The notes under the pieces: generated by a model | What the model was told of the DNA's origin: nothing | Seen by the model: only the letters and a program-made list of their open reading frames with translations | The model's database searches: none | Assembly: GCA_965226045.1 (NCBI GenBank) | Contig: CBDDBU010000021.1 | Span: 62,001-126,000, forward strand | Direction: 5' to 3' | Length of the DNA: 64,000 nucleotides | Origin: CBDDBU01 sp965226045 | Lineage (GTDB): Bacteria; Pseudomonadota; Alphaproteobacteria; VGEJ01 | In this document: piece after piece, positions 8,564 to 17,290 of the stretch | How positions within the stretch are numbered: the stretch's first letter is position 1 | Layout of the letters: every line of letters begins with the position of its first letter | Made by a program: the position numbers and the translations under genes

Positions 8564-9490
8564 TTGACTGAGGTCACGGCAGCGCCCGAAGGTCGTCGGT
8601 TGGCGCCGGGCGCGGTCGCCGGCGTCGGCGACTACGTCGCGTTGCTGAAGCCGCGCGTGATGTCGCTCGTGGTGTTCACCGCGCTGGTTGGGATGTTGCT
8701 CGCGCCGGGCGGCTTACATCCGGTGATCGCCGTGGCCGCGATGCTTTGCATCGCCGTCGGCGCCGGCGCGTCGGGCGCCATCAACATGTGGTTCGACGCC
8801 GATATCGACGCCGGTATGGCGCGGACCGAGGGGCGGCCGATCCCGGCCGGTCGCATGGCGCGCGGCGAGGCGCTGGCTTTCGGCACGGCGCTGGCGGTCG
8901 GCGCCGTGGTTATGATGGGGCTGTTGGTCAACTTTCTGGCGGCGGGACTGCTGGCCCTGACCATTTGTTTCTACGTCTTCGTTTACACGATGTGGCTCAA
9001 GCGGCGGACGCCGCACAACATCGTCATCGGCGGCGCCGCGGGGGCGTTTCCGCCGGTCATCGGGTGGGCGGCGGCGGGTGGCGGCCTCGATGTGTTTCCG
9101 TTGCTGCTGTTCGCCATCATCTTTTTCTGGACGCCGCCTCATTTCTGGTCGCTGGCGCTCTATCGGAGCGACGAGTACGCACGGGTCGGGGTGCCCATGC
9201 TGCCGGTGGTGGCCGGCGCCGAGGCCACCCGCCGCCAGATTCTGCTCTACAGCGTGATTTTCGTTGCCGTGACGATGGCGCCGTGGGCGTTGGGCCTGTC
9301 GGGATCGCTCTACGCCGGGGTCGCGGTGGCGCTGGGGGTGACCTTCGTGGCTGGCGCGTTCTGGCTGTGGCGCAAGCCGTCGCCGCGTGCCGCGCGGTGG
9401 CTGTTTGGGTTGTCGATCCTCCACCTATTTCTGATCTTCGCGGCGCTGCTAGCCGATCGCGGCGCGGCGCTTGGCGTGGGTTGGATGTGA
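8564..9490 (+). CDS. ctaB: Protoheme IX farnesyltransferase (heme O synthase)
   Basis: 308-residue UbiA-family prenyltransferase that farnesylates heme b to heme o, the precursor of heme a for subunit I. The first Asp-rich motif reads NMWFDADIDAGMART, followed by RPIPAGR; a second, weaker motif follows in the second half of the protein. About nine hydrophobic segments. Start is TTG at 8564 preceded by CGGAGGA, a good ribosome site. Lies 24 bases after coxA, in the usual operon slot. Confidence 0.95.
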   Translation: MTEVTAAPEGRRLAPGAVAGVGDYVALLKPRVMSLVVFTALVGMLLAPGGLHPVIAVAAMLCIAVGAGASGAINMWFDADIDAGMARTEGRPIPAGRMARGEALAFGTALAVGAVVMMGLLVNFLAAGLLALTICFYVFVYTMWLKRRTPHNIVIGGAAGAFPPVIGWAAAGGGLDVFPLLLFAIIFFWTPPHFWSLALYRSDEYARVGVPMLPVVAGAEATRRQILLYSVIFVAVTMAPWALGLSGSLYAGVAVALGVTFVAGAFWLWRKPSPRAARWLFGLSILHLFLIFAALLADRGAALGVGWM

Positions 9491-9497
9491 GGCGCCG

Positions 9498-9629
9498 ATG
9501 TCAGAGCGCGACGTGTCCGACGACGATATGAGGCGCCGCTGCGGGCGCAACTACGCGCTCGCCGGCGTCCTGGTCGCGATCGTGGTGCTGATGTTTGTCG
9601 TGACATTGGTGAAGCTCAAGGGCCCGTGA
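9498..9629 (+). CDS. 43-residue single-TM oxidase-operon protein (CoxF-like)
   Basis: Short gene reading MSERDVSDDDMRRRCGRNYA followed by one TM helix (about residues 19-38) and a KLKGP tail. A small one-helix protein at exactly this place, between ctaB and ctaG, is common in alphaproteobacterial cox operons and is usually annotated as CoxF or as a hypothetical. It starts 7 bases after ctaB and its stop overlaps the next start (TGATG), so it is translationally coupled to ctaG. Role is inferred to be oxidase assembly or a minor subunit. Confidence 0.8.
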   Translation: MSERDVSDDDMRRRCGRNYALAGVLVAIVVLMFVVTLVKLKGP

Positions 9630-10228
9630 TGTCGACGGCAACGGCCAACCCACGACGCAACGGCGCAACGGCGCTCGTACTTGCCCTCGTGGTCGTCGGT
9701 ATGGTCGGCGTGGCCTACGCTGCGGTGCCACTCTATCGCCTATTTTGCCAGGTCACCGGCTATGGCGGCACTACCCAGACGGCGGACGCGCCGCCCGAGG
9801 TTATTCTCGATCGGTCGATGACGGTTCGCTTCAACGCCGATGTCGCGCGCGGCATGCCGTGGCGGTTTCGCCCGGCGCAGCTCGCCCTCGAGACGCGTAT
9901 CGGTGAGACCCAACTCGCCTTCTATCGCGCCACCAACGACACCGACGAGACCATTACCGGGCACGCCGTCTTCAACGTGACGCCGCTCAAGGCTGGCATC
10001 TATTTCACCAAGATCGACTGCTTCTGCTTCACCGAGCAGGTGCTGAGGCCGGGGCAGAGCGCCGACATGCCCGTCAGTTTTTTCATCGATCCCGAGATCG
10101 CAGACGATCCGAGCCTCGACGATGTCGGCACCATCACCCTGTCGTATACCTTTTTCCGGAGCGATGATGAGGGCGGCCCCGCGCCAGCGGCCGTCAGCGA
10201 GTCCGCCCGTCCGCCAGCTGGGAGCTAA
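9629..10228 (+). CDS. ctaG: Cytochrome c oxidase assembly protein CtaG/Cox11
   Basis: 199 residues from the ATG that overlaps the preceding stop. One N-terminal TM helix (about residues 15-35) and a periplasmic immunoglobulin-like domain with the Cox11 copper motif CFCF (in KIDCFCFTEQVL). Also typical are YRLFCQVTGYGGTTQ and PVSFFIDPE. Delivers copper to the CuB site of subunit I. The C-terminal 25 residues are low-complexity Ala/Ser/Pro. Confidence 0.96.
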   Translation: MSTATANPRRNGATALVLALVVVGMVGVAYAAVPLYRLFCQVTGYGGTTQTADAPPEVILDRSMTVRFNADVARGMPWRFRPAQLALETRIGETQLAFYRATNDTDETITGHAVFNVTPLKAGIYFTKIDCFCFTEQVLRPGQSADMPVSFFIDPEIADDPSLDDVGTITLSYTFFRSDDEGGPAPAAVSESARPPAGS

Positions 10229-10231
10229 GCC

Positions 10232-11044
10232 ATGGCCGAAGCACACGCGAAGGATCACGAGTACCACATGGTGGAGCCCAGCCCGTGGCCGGTGCTGGGC
10301 GCGTTCTCTGCGCTGGTCTTGGCGGCCGGGTTGCTCATGTTCATGCAGGACGTCACGGTCTGGATCATGCTGATCGGGGTCGTGCTGGTGCTCTACACTA
10401 TGTTCGTGTGGTGGCGCGATGTGGTTCGCGAGGGGCATGCCAAGGGCGAGCACACCGCAGTGGTGCAGATCGGGCTGCGCTACGGGATGGCGCTGTTCAT
10501 CGCCTCGGAGGTGATGTTTTTCGTCGTCTGGTTCTGGGCCTACTACAACGCCAGCCTGTATCCGGCCGAAGCCATAGGTCGGGTATGGCCGCCCGCGGAC
10601 ATCATTACCTTCGACACCTGGGACCTGCCGTTTCTCAACACGCTGATCCTGCTGTCGTCGGGCACCACGGTGACCTGGGCCCATCATGCGCTGCGCGAGG
10701 GCAACCGGCGCGGGCTGATCCTCGGGTTATGGCTTACGATCATACTCGGGGCGTGTTTCAGTGCTGTTCAGGTCTACGAGTACTCGCACGCCACGTTCTC
10801 GTTCTCGGGCGGCATCTACGGCTCGACCTTCTTCATGGCGACCGGCTTCCACGGTTTCCACGTTATCATCGGCACCATCTTCCTCTCCGTCTGCCTGGTC
10901 CGCGCCTACGCTGGCCATTTCAAGCCAGACCACCACTTTGGCTTCGAGGCGGCGGCCTGGTATTGGCACTTCGTCGATGTCGTGTGGATATTCCTGTTTT
11001 GCTCGATCTATTGGTGGGGCGCCGGCGACGTCATCGCACACTAG
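10232..11044 (+). CDS. coxC: Cytochrome c oxidase subunit III
   Basis: 270 residues with seven TM helices as expected for subunit III. Family features are YHMVEPSPWPVLGA, the segment RYGMALFIASEVMFFVVWFW with the conserved glutamate, TGFHGFHVIIGT and AAWYWHFVDVVWIFLF. Stabilises subunit I and the proton uptake path. Only 3 bases separate it from ctaG. Confidence 0.97.
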   Translation: MAEAHAKDHEYHMVEPSPWPVLGAFSALVLAAGLLMFMQDVTVWIMLIGVVLVLYTMFVWWRDVVREGHAKGEHTAVVQIGLRYGMALFIASEVMFFVVWFWAYYNASLYPAEAIGRVWPPADIITFDTWDLPFLNTLILLSSGTTVTWAHHALREGNRRGLILGLWLTIILGACFSAVQVYEYSHATFSFSGGIYGSTFFMATGFHGFHVIIGTIFLSVCLVRAYAGHFKPDHHFGFEAAAWYWHFVDVVWIFLFCSIYWWGAGDVIAH

Positions 11045-11053
11045 AAAAGTTCG

Positions 11054-11428
11054 GTGAGCGAGCCGGTCTTTCCGCCCGTCTCTCCGCTGCGCGCCGGCCT
11101 CACATGCCGCTGCCCGCGATGTGGGCGGGGTCGGCTGTTCAACGGCTTTCTGACCGTCGCACCGCGCTGCGGGACCTGCGACCTCGACCTTGGTTCGGCC
11201 GACAGCGGCGATGGACCCGCGGTGTTCGTCGTTCTCATCCTCGGGATCTTCGTGGTCGGCGGCGCGCTGGCGGTCGAGATGGCGTTCACGCCGCCGCTGT
11301 GGCTTCACATGGTGGTGTGGCTGCCAGTGGCGACGGCGGGCGCGCTGGCGCTCTTGCGCCCCTTCAAAGGCGTGCTGATCGCCCTTCAGTTTCACCATCA
11401 GGCCGGCCAGGACCGGCATGTCGACTGA
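11054..11428 (+). CDS. DUF983 membrane protein of the cox operon
   Basis: 124 residues from GTG. N-terminal zinc-ribbon-like motif CRCPRCGRGRLF plus a second pair CGTCDLDL, then two TM helices (about residues 55-77 and 82-105). This is the DUF983 family, which regularly sits between coxC and surf1 in alphaproteobacteria; a role in oxidase assembly or metal handling is inferred from this position only. Its end overlaps the surf1 start by 11 bases. Confidence 0.88.
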   Translation: MSEPVFPPVSPLRAGLTCRCPRCGRGRLFNGFLTVAPRCGTCDLDLGSADSGDGPAVFVVLILGIFVVGGALAVEMAFTPPLWLHMVVWLPVATAGALALLRPFKGVLIALQFHHQAGQDRHVD

Positions 11429-12143
11429 GGCTCCGGCGGTGAGCGGATGGGCTCGCCTCCTCGCCACCCTCGTCGCCGGCGGCGCTTTCATCGTGCTGGT
11501 CGGGCTTGGCACCTGGCAGGTGCAACGGCTTGACGGAAAGCAAAAGCTGATCGCGCGGATCGACGACGGCCTGGCGGCGGCGCCGAGCGCGCTGCCGACC
11601 GACGCGGCGGCGCTCGAAGGGTTCGCGTACCGGCGGGTCCAGCTGAGTGGGCGATTTCACCACGACAAGGAACTCTATCTCACGCCGCGTACCCTGGAGG
11701 GCGGCCTCGGCGTGCACGTGCTGACGCCCTTCACCCTCGATGCCGGCGCGGTCGTTCTGGTCGATCGCGGCTGGGTTCCGGTCGAGCGCATCGCGGCGTC
11801 CAGCCGGCCCGAGGGACAGGTGGTCGGCTCGCTCCGGCTCGAGGGCATCGCGCGTCCCCTGGCCCGACCCAACGCCTTTACGCCCGACAACGAGGCGGCG
11901 AACAACCGCTGGTACTGGGTCGACCTGGCAGAGATGGAGAAGGCGGTGGGAATGCCGCTCCTACCCATTCTGGTCGAGGCCGGGTCGGACCCCAATCCCG
12001 GCGGCCTGCCGATCGGCCGGCTCGGGACTATCGATATCCGCAACGACCACCTCTCCTACGCCGTAACCTGGTACGCCCTGGCCGTCGGGCTGGTGGCGGT
12101 GGTCGTGGTCTACCGTCGGCGTAAGCCAGGCGCGGCCCGATGA
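11418..12143 (+). CDS. surf1: SURF1-family cytochrome oxidase biogenesis protein
   Basis: 241 residues with a TM helix at each end (about 13-33 and 213-233) and a periplasmic domain between, the SURF1 layout. Motifs GLGTWQVQRLDGKQKLI, FHHDKELYLTPR, VLVDRGWVP and NNRWYWVDL are all typical. Helps insert heme a into subunit I. Its stop overlaps the next ATG (ATGA). Confidence 0.95.
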   Translation: MSTEAPAVSGWARLLATLVAGGAFIVLVGLGTWQVQRLDGKQKLIARIDDGLAAAPSALPTDAAALEGFAYRRVQLSGRFHHDKELYLTPRTLEGGLGVHVLTPFTLDAGAVVLVDRGWVPVERIAASSRPEGQVVGSLRLEGIARPLARPNAFTPDNEAANNRWYWVDLAEMEKAVGMPLLPILVEAGSDPNPGGLPIGRLGTIDIRNDHLSYAVTWYALAVGLVAVVVVYRRRKPGAAR

Positions 12144-13642
12144 GTGCCGGTGCGTACGCCGAGCTGGAGGGGCGTTTCCGGCGCATCGCCCATCTCGAAG
12201 GCGCGGCGGCGGTGTTGCACTGGGACAGTGCGACAATGATGCCGAGCGGCGGCGCTGCGGCGCGGGCGGCGCAGCTCGCCACTCTCGGCCGTCTCAGCCA
12301 TGAAATGCTGGCCGAGCCCGGGCTTGGCGATCTGATCGGCGCGGCCGAGGCGCGCGTGGGCGCACTGGACGGCTGGCAGGCCCGCAACCTCGAGCTGATG
12401 AAGCGGCGCTGGTCGCAGGCTCGCGCCGTGGCGCCCAAACTGGTCGAGGCGCTGTCGCACGCGTGCTCGGCGTGCGAGGCCCGCTGGCGGGATGCGCGCG
12501 GCGACAACGACTACGCGGCGCTCGCTCCGTTGCTGAGCGAGGTGGTTCGACTGACCCGGGAGCGGGCGGCGGCGCTCGCCGATGCGCTCGGGTTGGAACC
12601 CTACGATGCGCTGCTCGACGGCTACGATCCTGGCACGCGCGCCGCCGCGGTCGATCGGCTGTTCGCCGCGCTGCGTGCGTTCCTGCCAGCGCTCACCGAG
12701 GCCACCCTCGCCCGCCAAGCCGCGCCACCAGCGCCACTTGTCGGGCCGTTTCCGATCGACGCCCAACGGCGGCTCGCCGAACAGCTGATGGTGCATCTGG
12801 GGCTCGAAGCGGAGCACAGCCGGCTCGATGTCAGCCACCACCCGTTCTCGGGCGGGGTCCCTGACGATGTGCGTATCACCACCCGCTATAGCGAGGACGA
12901 CGCGACCGCCGCGCTGATGGGCGTGCTGCACGAAACCGGCCATGCGCTCTACGAACGCGGCCTGCCGCGCGCCTGGCGCCATCAGCCGGTCGGCGGCGCG
13001 CACGGCATGTCCCTGCACGAGAGCCAGTCGCTCTTGATCGAGATGCAGGTCTCGCGCGGCCGTCCGTTCCTTGCCTTTCTCGCGCCCCGACTGCGCGAAT
13101 GGCTCGGCGGCTCGGGGTCGGCCTGGGAGGTCGATAATCTTCACCGGCTGTACGCCCGGGTCGCGCGCGGCCTGATTCGCGTCGATGCCGACGAGCTCAC
13201 CTATCCGGCCCACGTCATGGTGCGCTACGATCTCGAACGCCGGCTGCTCGGCGGCGCTCTTGATCCGGCCGATCTGCCTGAGGCCTGGGCCGTGGCCATG
13301 CGCGAGCACCTTGATATCGTGCCGAGCGACGATCGCGATGGATGCATGCAGGACATCCACTGGTACGCCGGCGAGTTCGGCTATTTTCCGACCTACACGA
13401 TGGGCGCTATCGCCGCCGCCCAGCTGTTCGCCGCCGCCACCGCGCAGGCGCCCGACATAAGCGCGGGCATCGCGCGCGGCGAGTTCGGTCCTCTGGTGGC
13501 GTGGCTGCGCGACAACGTCCACCGTCTGGGCTCGCGGTTCGAGCGCGATGAACTGTTGCGTCGCGCCACCGGTCGGCCGCTGGAGGTCACCGCCTTCGAG
13601 AAACACCTGCGGACCCGCTATCTTGACAATGTGTCTGATTGA
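12140..13642 (+). CDS. M32 family carboxypeptidase (thermostable carboxypeptidase Taq-type)
   Basis: 500 residues, normal for the family. Cytosolic metallocarboxypeptidase with the zinc motif HETGH at about residues 264-268, the flanking HPFSGGVPDDVRITTRY, HESQSLLIEMQVSR (third ligand Glu) and DIHWYAGEFGYFPTYTMG near the C terminus. The start overlaps surf1, so it is co-transcribed with the oxidase genes. Its substrate is unknown. In many relatives I recall thrC at this place, so the location is slightly unusual. Confidence 0.94.
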   Translation: MSAGAYAELEGRFRRIAHLEGAAAVLHWDSATMMPSGGAAARAAQLATLGRLSHEMLAEPGLGDLIGAAEARVGALDGWQARNLELMKRRWSQARAVAPKLVEALSHACSACEARWRDARGDNDYAALAPLLSEVVRLTRERAAALADALGLEPYDALLDGYDPGTRAAAVDRLFAALRAFLPALTEATLARQAAPPAPLVGPFPIDAQRRLAEQLMVHLGLEAEHSRLDVSHHPFSGGVPDDVRITTRYSEDDATAALMGVLHETGHALYERGLPRAWRHQPVGGAHGMSLHESQSLLIEMQVSRGRPFLAFLAPRLREWLGGSGSAWEVDNLHRLYARVARGLIRVDADELTYPAHVMVRYDLERRLLGGALDPADLPEAWAVAMREHLDIVPSDDRDGCMQDIHWYAGEFGYFPTYTMGAIAAAQLFAAATAQAPDISAGIARGEFGPLVAWLRDNVHRLGSRFERDELLRRATGRPLEVTAFEKHLRTRYLDNVSD

Positions 13643-13648
13643 GGCACG

Positions 13649-14920
13649 GTGACCGCCATGACGGCGCGGCTAGACACCCTCCCCAACGGCCTGCGCGTCG
13701 TCAGCGACGACATGCCGCATCTTGAGACGACCAGCATCGGCGTCTGGGTCGACACCGGCGCGCGGCATGAGGCGGTCGAGATCAACGGTCTCTCGCACTT
13801 GCTCGAGCACATGGCCTTCAAGGGCACCGAACGGCGCTCGGCGCAGGCCATCGCCGAGGAAATCGAGGCCGTCGGGGGGAGCCTCAACGCCTACACCTCC
13901 GCCGAGCACACGGCCTACTTCGCCCGCGTCCTCAAGGCCGACGTGCCGCTCGCCGTCGACATGCTGGCCGATATTCTTCAACACTCGACGTTCGAGGACG
14001 CTGAACTCGAACGCGAGCGCGCGGTCGTCATTCAGGAGATTGGACAGACCCACGACACGCCCGACGACGTGATCTTCGATCATTTTCAGTTGGCCGCCTA
14101 CCCGGACCAGGCGCTAGGGCGGTCGATTCTCGGCACGGTCGAGCGCGTCGAAGGCTTCGACTCGGGGCAGCTTCGCGGCTACATGTCCGGCCACTACCAA
14201 GCCGAGCGCATGGTCGTGTGCGCGGCCGGCGCCGTGGATCACCGGCGGCTTGTCGACCTGGTCGGCGACGCCTTCGACGGACTTGCCGCGAGTCCTGGCA
14301 CGCCACCCGAACGGGCGCGCTACGACGGCGGGAGCTACCGCGAGCAGCGCGACCTTGAGCAAATCCACTTTCTTATCGGCTTTGATGGCTTCGCCTACGG
14401 CGACCCCGACTACTACGCGGCCCAGGTGTACTCGACGATCCTCGGCGGCGGCATGTCGTCGCGGCTCTTTCAGGAGGTGCGCGAGCGTCGCGGCCTCGCC
14501 TATTCCGTGTACAGTTTCGGATCCTCCTATGTCGACGGCGGCGTCTTTGGCGTTTATGCCGGCACCGGCGCCGCCGAGATCGAGACGCTGGTGCCGGTGG
14601 TCTGCGAAGAGGTCGGCAAGCTCGCGTCCAGTGTCAATGGCGACGAGGTGGTGCGGGCGCGCAACCAGCTCAAGGCGGGGCTCATGATGTCGTTGGAAAG
14701 CTCGATGTCGCGCTGCGAACAGCTTGGCCGCCAGCTATTGATCTTCGGCCGCGCCATTCCGGTCGATGAGCTCGTCGCCCACATCGAGGCGGTCGACGCG
14801 GTCGCTGTCCAGCGGGTCGGCGCCCGGCTGACGACGACGGCGACCACTCCGGTGGTGGCGGCGCTGGGTCCGATCGACAAGCTCGAGCCCTACGAGCAGA
14901 CGTGCGCGCGTTTCGGCTGA
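13649..14920 (+). CDS. M16 family zinc peptidase (processing peptidase-like)
   Basis: 423 residues, the length of single-chain bacterial relatives of mitochondrial processing peptidase beta. Inverted zinc motif HLLEH at residues 50-54 with the downstream Glu in the segment ELERERAVVIQEI; the Gly-rich loop ILGGGMSSRLFQEVRE and YSVYSFGSSYVDGG are typical. Start GTG 13649 has GAGG five bases upstream; ATG 13658 is in frame. The neighbouring GNAT gene follows after 9 bases, the usual pair in this lineage. Confidence 0.93.
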   Translation: MTAMTARLDTLPNGLRVVSDDMPHLETTSIGVWVDTGARHEAVEINGLSHLLEHMAFKGTERRSAQAIAEEIEAVGGSLNAYTSAEHTAYFARVLKADVPLAVDMLADILQHSTFEDAELERERAVVIQEIGQTHDTPDDVIFDHFQLAAYPDQALGRSILGTVERVEGFDSGQLRGYMSGHYQAERMVVCAAGAVDHRRLVDLVGDAFDGLAASPGTPPERARYDGGSYREQRDLEQIHFLIGFDGFAYGDPDYYAAQVYSTILGGGMSSRLFQEVRERRGLAYSVYSFGSSYVDGGVFGVYAGTGAAEIETLVPVVCEEVGKLASSVNGDEVVRARNQLKAGLMMSLESSMSRCEQLGRQLLIFGRAIPVDELVAHIEAVDAVAVQRVGARLTTTATTPVVAALGPIDKLEPYEQTCARFG

Positions 14921-14929
14921 TGGCGGTGG

Positions 14930-15523
14930 ATGGTGACGTTCCTTCGCAATGTGGCGCCACCCTGGGCTAGTTGCGTCCTGGTTGGAGAGCGGGTGCGCTT
15001 GCGCGCGCCTCGGCCCGGCGACTGGGCCTCATGGGCCCAGGTGCGCGCCGAATCGCGTGAATTTTTGGTGCCGTGGGAGCCAACCTGGCCCGCCGACGCC
15101 CTGACCCGCGCGGCCTTTCGGCGGCGGTTGCGTCGCTATCAACGCGACGCCCGCGAGGACAGCGGCTACGCCTTCTTCATCCTCGGACCATCCGATGAGG
15201 CCATTCTCGGCGGCATCACCCTCACCAATGTCCGCACGGGGGTGGCCCGGTCATGCGCGGTCGGCTACTGGATGGGCAAGCCCTACGCGCGCCAGGGCTA
15301 CATGACCGACGCGATACGCGCGCTCCTGCCCTTCGTGTTCGAGGACTTGCGACTGCATCGTCTCGAAGCGGCCTGCATTCCGACCAACATCGCCAGCCAG
15401 CAACTACTGGGCCGCTGCGGTTTTCGCGAAGAAGGCCTGGCGCGGCAATACCTGCGCATCAACGGCGTGTGGGAGGACCACCTCTTGTTCGCGCTCCTCG
15501 ACTCCGACCCGCGAGGCCGCTAG
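14930..15523 (+). CDS. GNAT family N-acetyltransferase (RimJ/RimL-like)
   Basis: 197 residues. Acetyl-CoA dependent N-acetyltransferase of the ribosomal-protein-Ser/Ala type: RVRLRAPRPGDWASW at the start, ILGGITLTNVRTG, the acetyl-CoA loop GYWMGKPYARQGYMTDAI, and the terminal AACIPTNIASQQLLGRCGF. Last gene of the plus-strand oxidase cluster. The actual substrate is not predictable. Confidence 0.9.
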   Translation: MVTFLRNVAPPWASCVLVGERVRLRAPRPGDWASWAQVRAESREFLVPWEPTWPADALTRAAFRRRLRRYQRDAREDSGYAFFILGPSDEAILGGITLTNVRTGVARSCAVGYWMGKPYARQGYMTDAIRALLPFVFEDLRLHRLEAACIPTNIASQQLLGRCGFREEGLARQYLRINGVWEDHLLFALLDSDPRGR

Positions 15524-15545
15524 CGGCCTGTGGCCCGACTCTTCC

Positions 15546-15578
15546 ACCCCGACCCTCCCCCATAGAGGGCGGGAGTAG
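15546..15578. repeat. Copy of a small interspersed hairpin repeat
   Basis: Contains CACCCCGACCCTCCCCC followed by a short loop and GAGGGCGGGAG. A close relative (CACCCCGACGCTCCCCC, loop, GGGGGAGCGGG) occurs at 42460-42495. Both lie in short gaps just after a gene. This looks like a dispersed, hairpin-forming intergenic element; only two copies were found here by eye. Confidence 0.5.
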
Positions 15579-15609
15579 GAAGAAGATAAAGCATAGGCCT
15601 GACGATACG

Positions 15610-15651
15610 CCTCCCTTTCCCCGGCGTGGGAGCGGGGCGGGGAAAGGGAGG
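15610..15651. terminator. Strong hairpin between the convergent GNAT and yqgE genes
   Basis: Perfect 13-base inverted repeat, CCTCCCTTTCCCC at 15610-15622 and its complement at 15639-15651, loop of 16 bases. Placed between two genes that end toward each other, so it may terminate both. There is no T-run, so it could equally be part of the adjacent repeat element. Confidence 0.5.
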
Positions 15652-15682
15652 CTCCTCCCAGGTTGGGTGGGCGCTTGCGGCT

Positions 15683-16252
15683 TCAGGCGTGGCCGGCTTC
15701 GCCCGAGAGCATGGCCACGTCGAAGCCGATCTTCGACGCCGCCCGGTCCCATTTGGAGCCAATATCGGCGTCGAACAGGATCTGATCGTCGGCCGGCGCG
15801 TGGAGCCATCCGTTGGCGCGGATCTCATGCTCCAGTTGCCCCGGCGCCCAACCGGTGTAGCCGAGCGCGAGCAAGCCCTGGCGCGGGCCTTCGCCCTCCG
15901 CCACCGCTCGCAACATGTCCATCGAGGCGGTTAGCGCGACGTTGGCGCCGACGATCATCGTCGCTTTCTGGGTGAAGTCGGCGGTGTGCAGCACCAGCCC
16001 CCGACTCTTCTCGACCGGTCCGCCCAAATGAACTCGGATTTCGTGTTGATCGCCTGCGGGCTCGATGCCGAGCTGGCCCAGGAGGTCCGGGAAGGTGATG
16101 TTCTCGGCGAGCTGATTGATCACCAGCCCCATCGCCCCGGAGGCCGAATGCGCGCACATGTAGATGACGGTACGTTCGAACCGGGGATCGCCCATGGTCG
16201 GCATGGCGATCAGAAACTGTCCTTCGAGATAGCCTTCGTCGTCTTTGTTCAT
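15683..16252 (-). CDS. yqgE: YqgE/AlgH family protein
   Basis: 189 residues from ATG 16252 (MNKDDEGYLEGQFLIAMPTM); the open frame extends further upstream but that part is an inverted-repeat region. Family motifs: LIAMPTMGDPRFERTVIYMC, GAMGLVINQ, VHLGGPVEKSRGLVLH and LLALGYTGWAPGQLEHEI. Molecular function is unknown across the family; in Pseudomonas the homolog AlgH affects alginate production. Reads toward the GNAT gene. Confidence 0.93.
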   Translation of the reverse strand: MNKDDEGYLEGQFLIAMPTMGDPRFERTVIYMCAHSASGAMGLVINQLAENITFPDLLGQLGIEPAGDQHEIRVHLGGPVEKSRGLVLHTADFTQKATMIVGANVALTASMDMLRAVAEGEGPRQGLLALGYTGWAPGQLEHEIRANGWLHAPADDQILFDADIGSKWDRAASKIGFDVAMLSGEAGHA

Positions 16253-16285
16253 GATGCCCTCGCCCTTCGACCCGCATCGCAAGCC

Positions 16286-16322
16286 CCCCACCGGAGCCGC
16301 ACCCAGCGCCGCTCCGGTGGGG
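16286..16322. promoter_or_regulatory. Perfect 12-base inverted repeat upstream of yqgE
   Basis: CCCCACCGGAGC at 16286-16297 and its exact complement at 16311-16322, with a 13-base spacer. It lies in the 148-base gap between the divergent yqgE and dsbD-N-like genes, about 34 bases above the yqgE ATG. It may be a protein-binding operator or a 5'-leader hairpin. No downstream T-run. Confidence 0.45.
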
Positions 16323-16400
16323 CCTCTCACAATATTATGATCTGCCCTACCGCGAGAAAACCGTTAAATCTGCACCCAGTTCAGCGATGGATTTTGCACC

Positions 16401-17261
16401 ATGTTCCTGGTTAGCGCCGGCCGGCGTTTGGCGTTCTTATTAGCGGTGGCGTGTCCTCTGCTGGCGGCCGATGCCGCCAGCGCCGCGTCGTCGAGTTGGC
16501 ACGAGGCCGCGTATTCGCAGGCGCGCCTGGTATCGACGGCCACGGCGATGGACGAGGCGACAACGATCACGCTGGGCCTGCACATACGGCTCGATCCGGG
16601 CTGGCATACCTATTGGCGGTCGAGCGGCGTTGGTGGGATACCGCCCCGGCTCGACTGGTCGGGCTCGCGCAACCTGAGGGCGGTGGAGGTCGAATGGCCC
16701 GCGCCGCGGCGCTTCTCGCTGTATGGCAACGAGAACTATGGCTACGCCGACGAGGTGGTGCTGCCGATCACGGCGTTCGTCGAAAGAGCGCGAGAGCCGT
16801 TGGTCCTTCGTCTCCATCTTGACTACGCCGTGTGCGCCGACATGTGCGTTCCGATCGGCGCCGATCTGGCGCTCGACCTACCGGCCGGGCCGGCCGCCTC
16901 GACGGTTCATCAGGCGCTAGTGGCGGGCTACCGGGCGCGCGTCCCGCGCAACGGCGCGGTGCCGGGATTCACGATCGAGGCCGTGACGGCGAGCGCGGAC
17001 GAGCCGCGCGGGATCGCCGTCGTGGTCCGGGCCGAGCCGCGTTTCGAGGCTCCCGATGTGTTCGTCGACGGCGTCCCCGATCTCGCCTTTGGCGCGCCGC
17101 GACGGCGGATATCGGAAGATGGCCGTGAAGCCCGGATGTGGCTCGAAGTGTACGGCGGCGACGCGGACACTCCCCTCGTCGGCCAAGCCCTGACCATCAC
17201 CCTGGTCGATGGCGAGCGCCTGGTCGAGCGGACCTTGCGCATCGCCGAGCCGGCGCCCTGA
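16401..17261 (+). CDS. Periplasmic DsbD alpha-domain-like protein (no transmembrane or thioredoxin part)
   Basis: 286 residues. Signal peptide of about 28 residues (ending ASA), then a domain like the N-terminal, periplasmic domain of DsbD: LHIRLDPGWHTYWRSSGVGG, FSLYGNENYGYADEVVLPI and the redox pair DYAVCADMCVPIGADL (CxxxC). Full DsbD has eight TM helices and a thioredoxin domain; neither is present, so this is a stand-alone alpha-domain as often seen in alphaproteobacteria. Probably shuttles electrons in cytochrome c or disulfide maintenance. Confidence 0.85.
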   Translation: MFLVSAGRRLAFLLAVACPLLAADAASAASSSWHEAAYSQARLVSTATAMDEATTITLGLHIRLDPGWHTYWRSSGVGGIPPRLDWSGSRNLRAVEVEWPAPRRFSLYGNENYGYADEVVLPITAFVERAREPLVLRLHLDYAVCADMCVPIGADLALDLPAGPAASTVHQALVAGYRARVPRNGAVPGFTIEAVTASADEPRGIAVVVRAEPRFEAPDVFVDGVPDLAFGAPRRRISEDGREARMWLEVYGGDADTPLVGQALTITLVDGERLVERTLRIAEPAP

Positions 17262-17290
17262 GTCGTGGGTGCGGCCACAAGCGATGGTGG

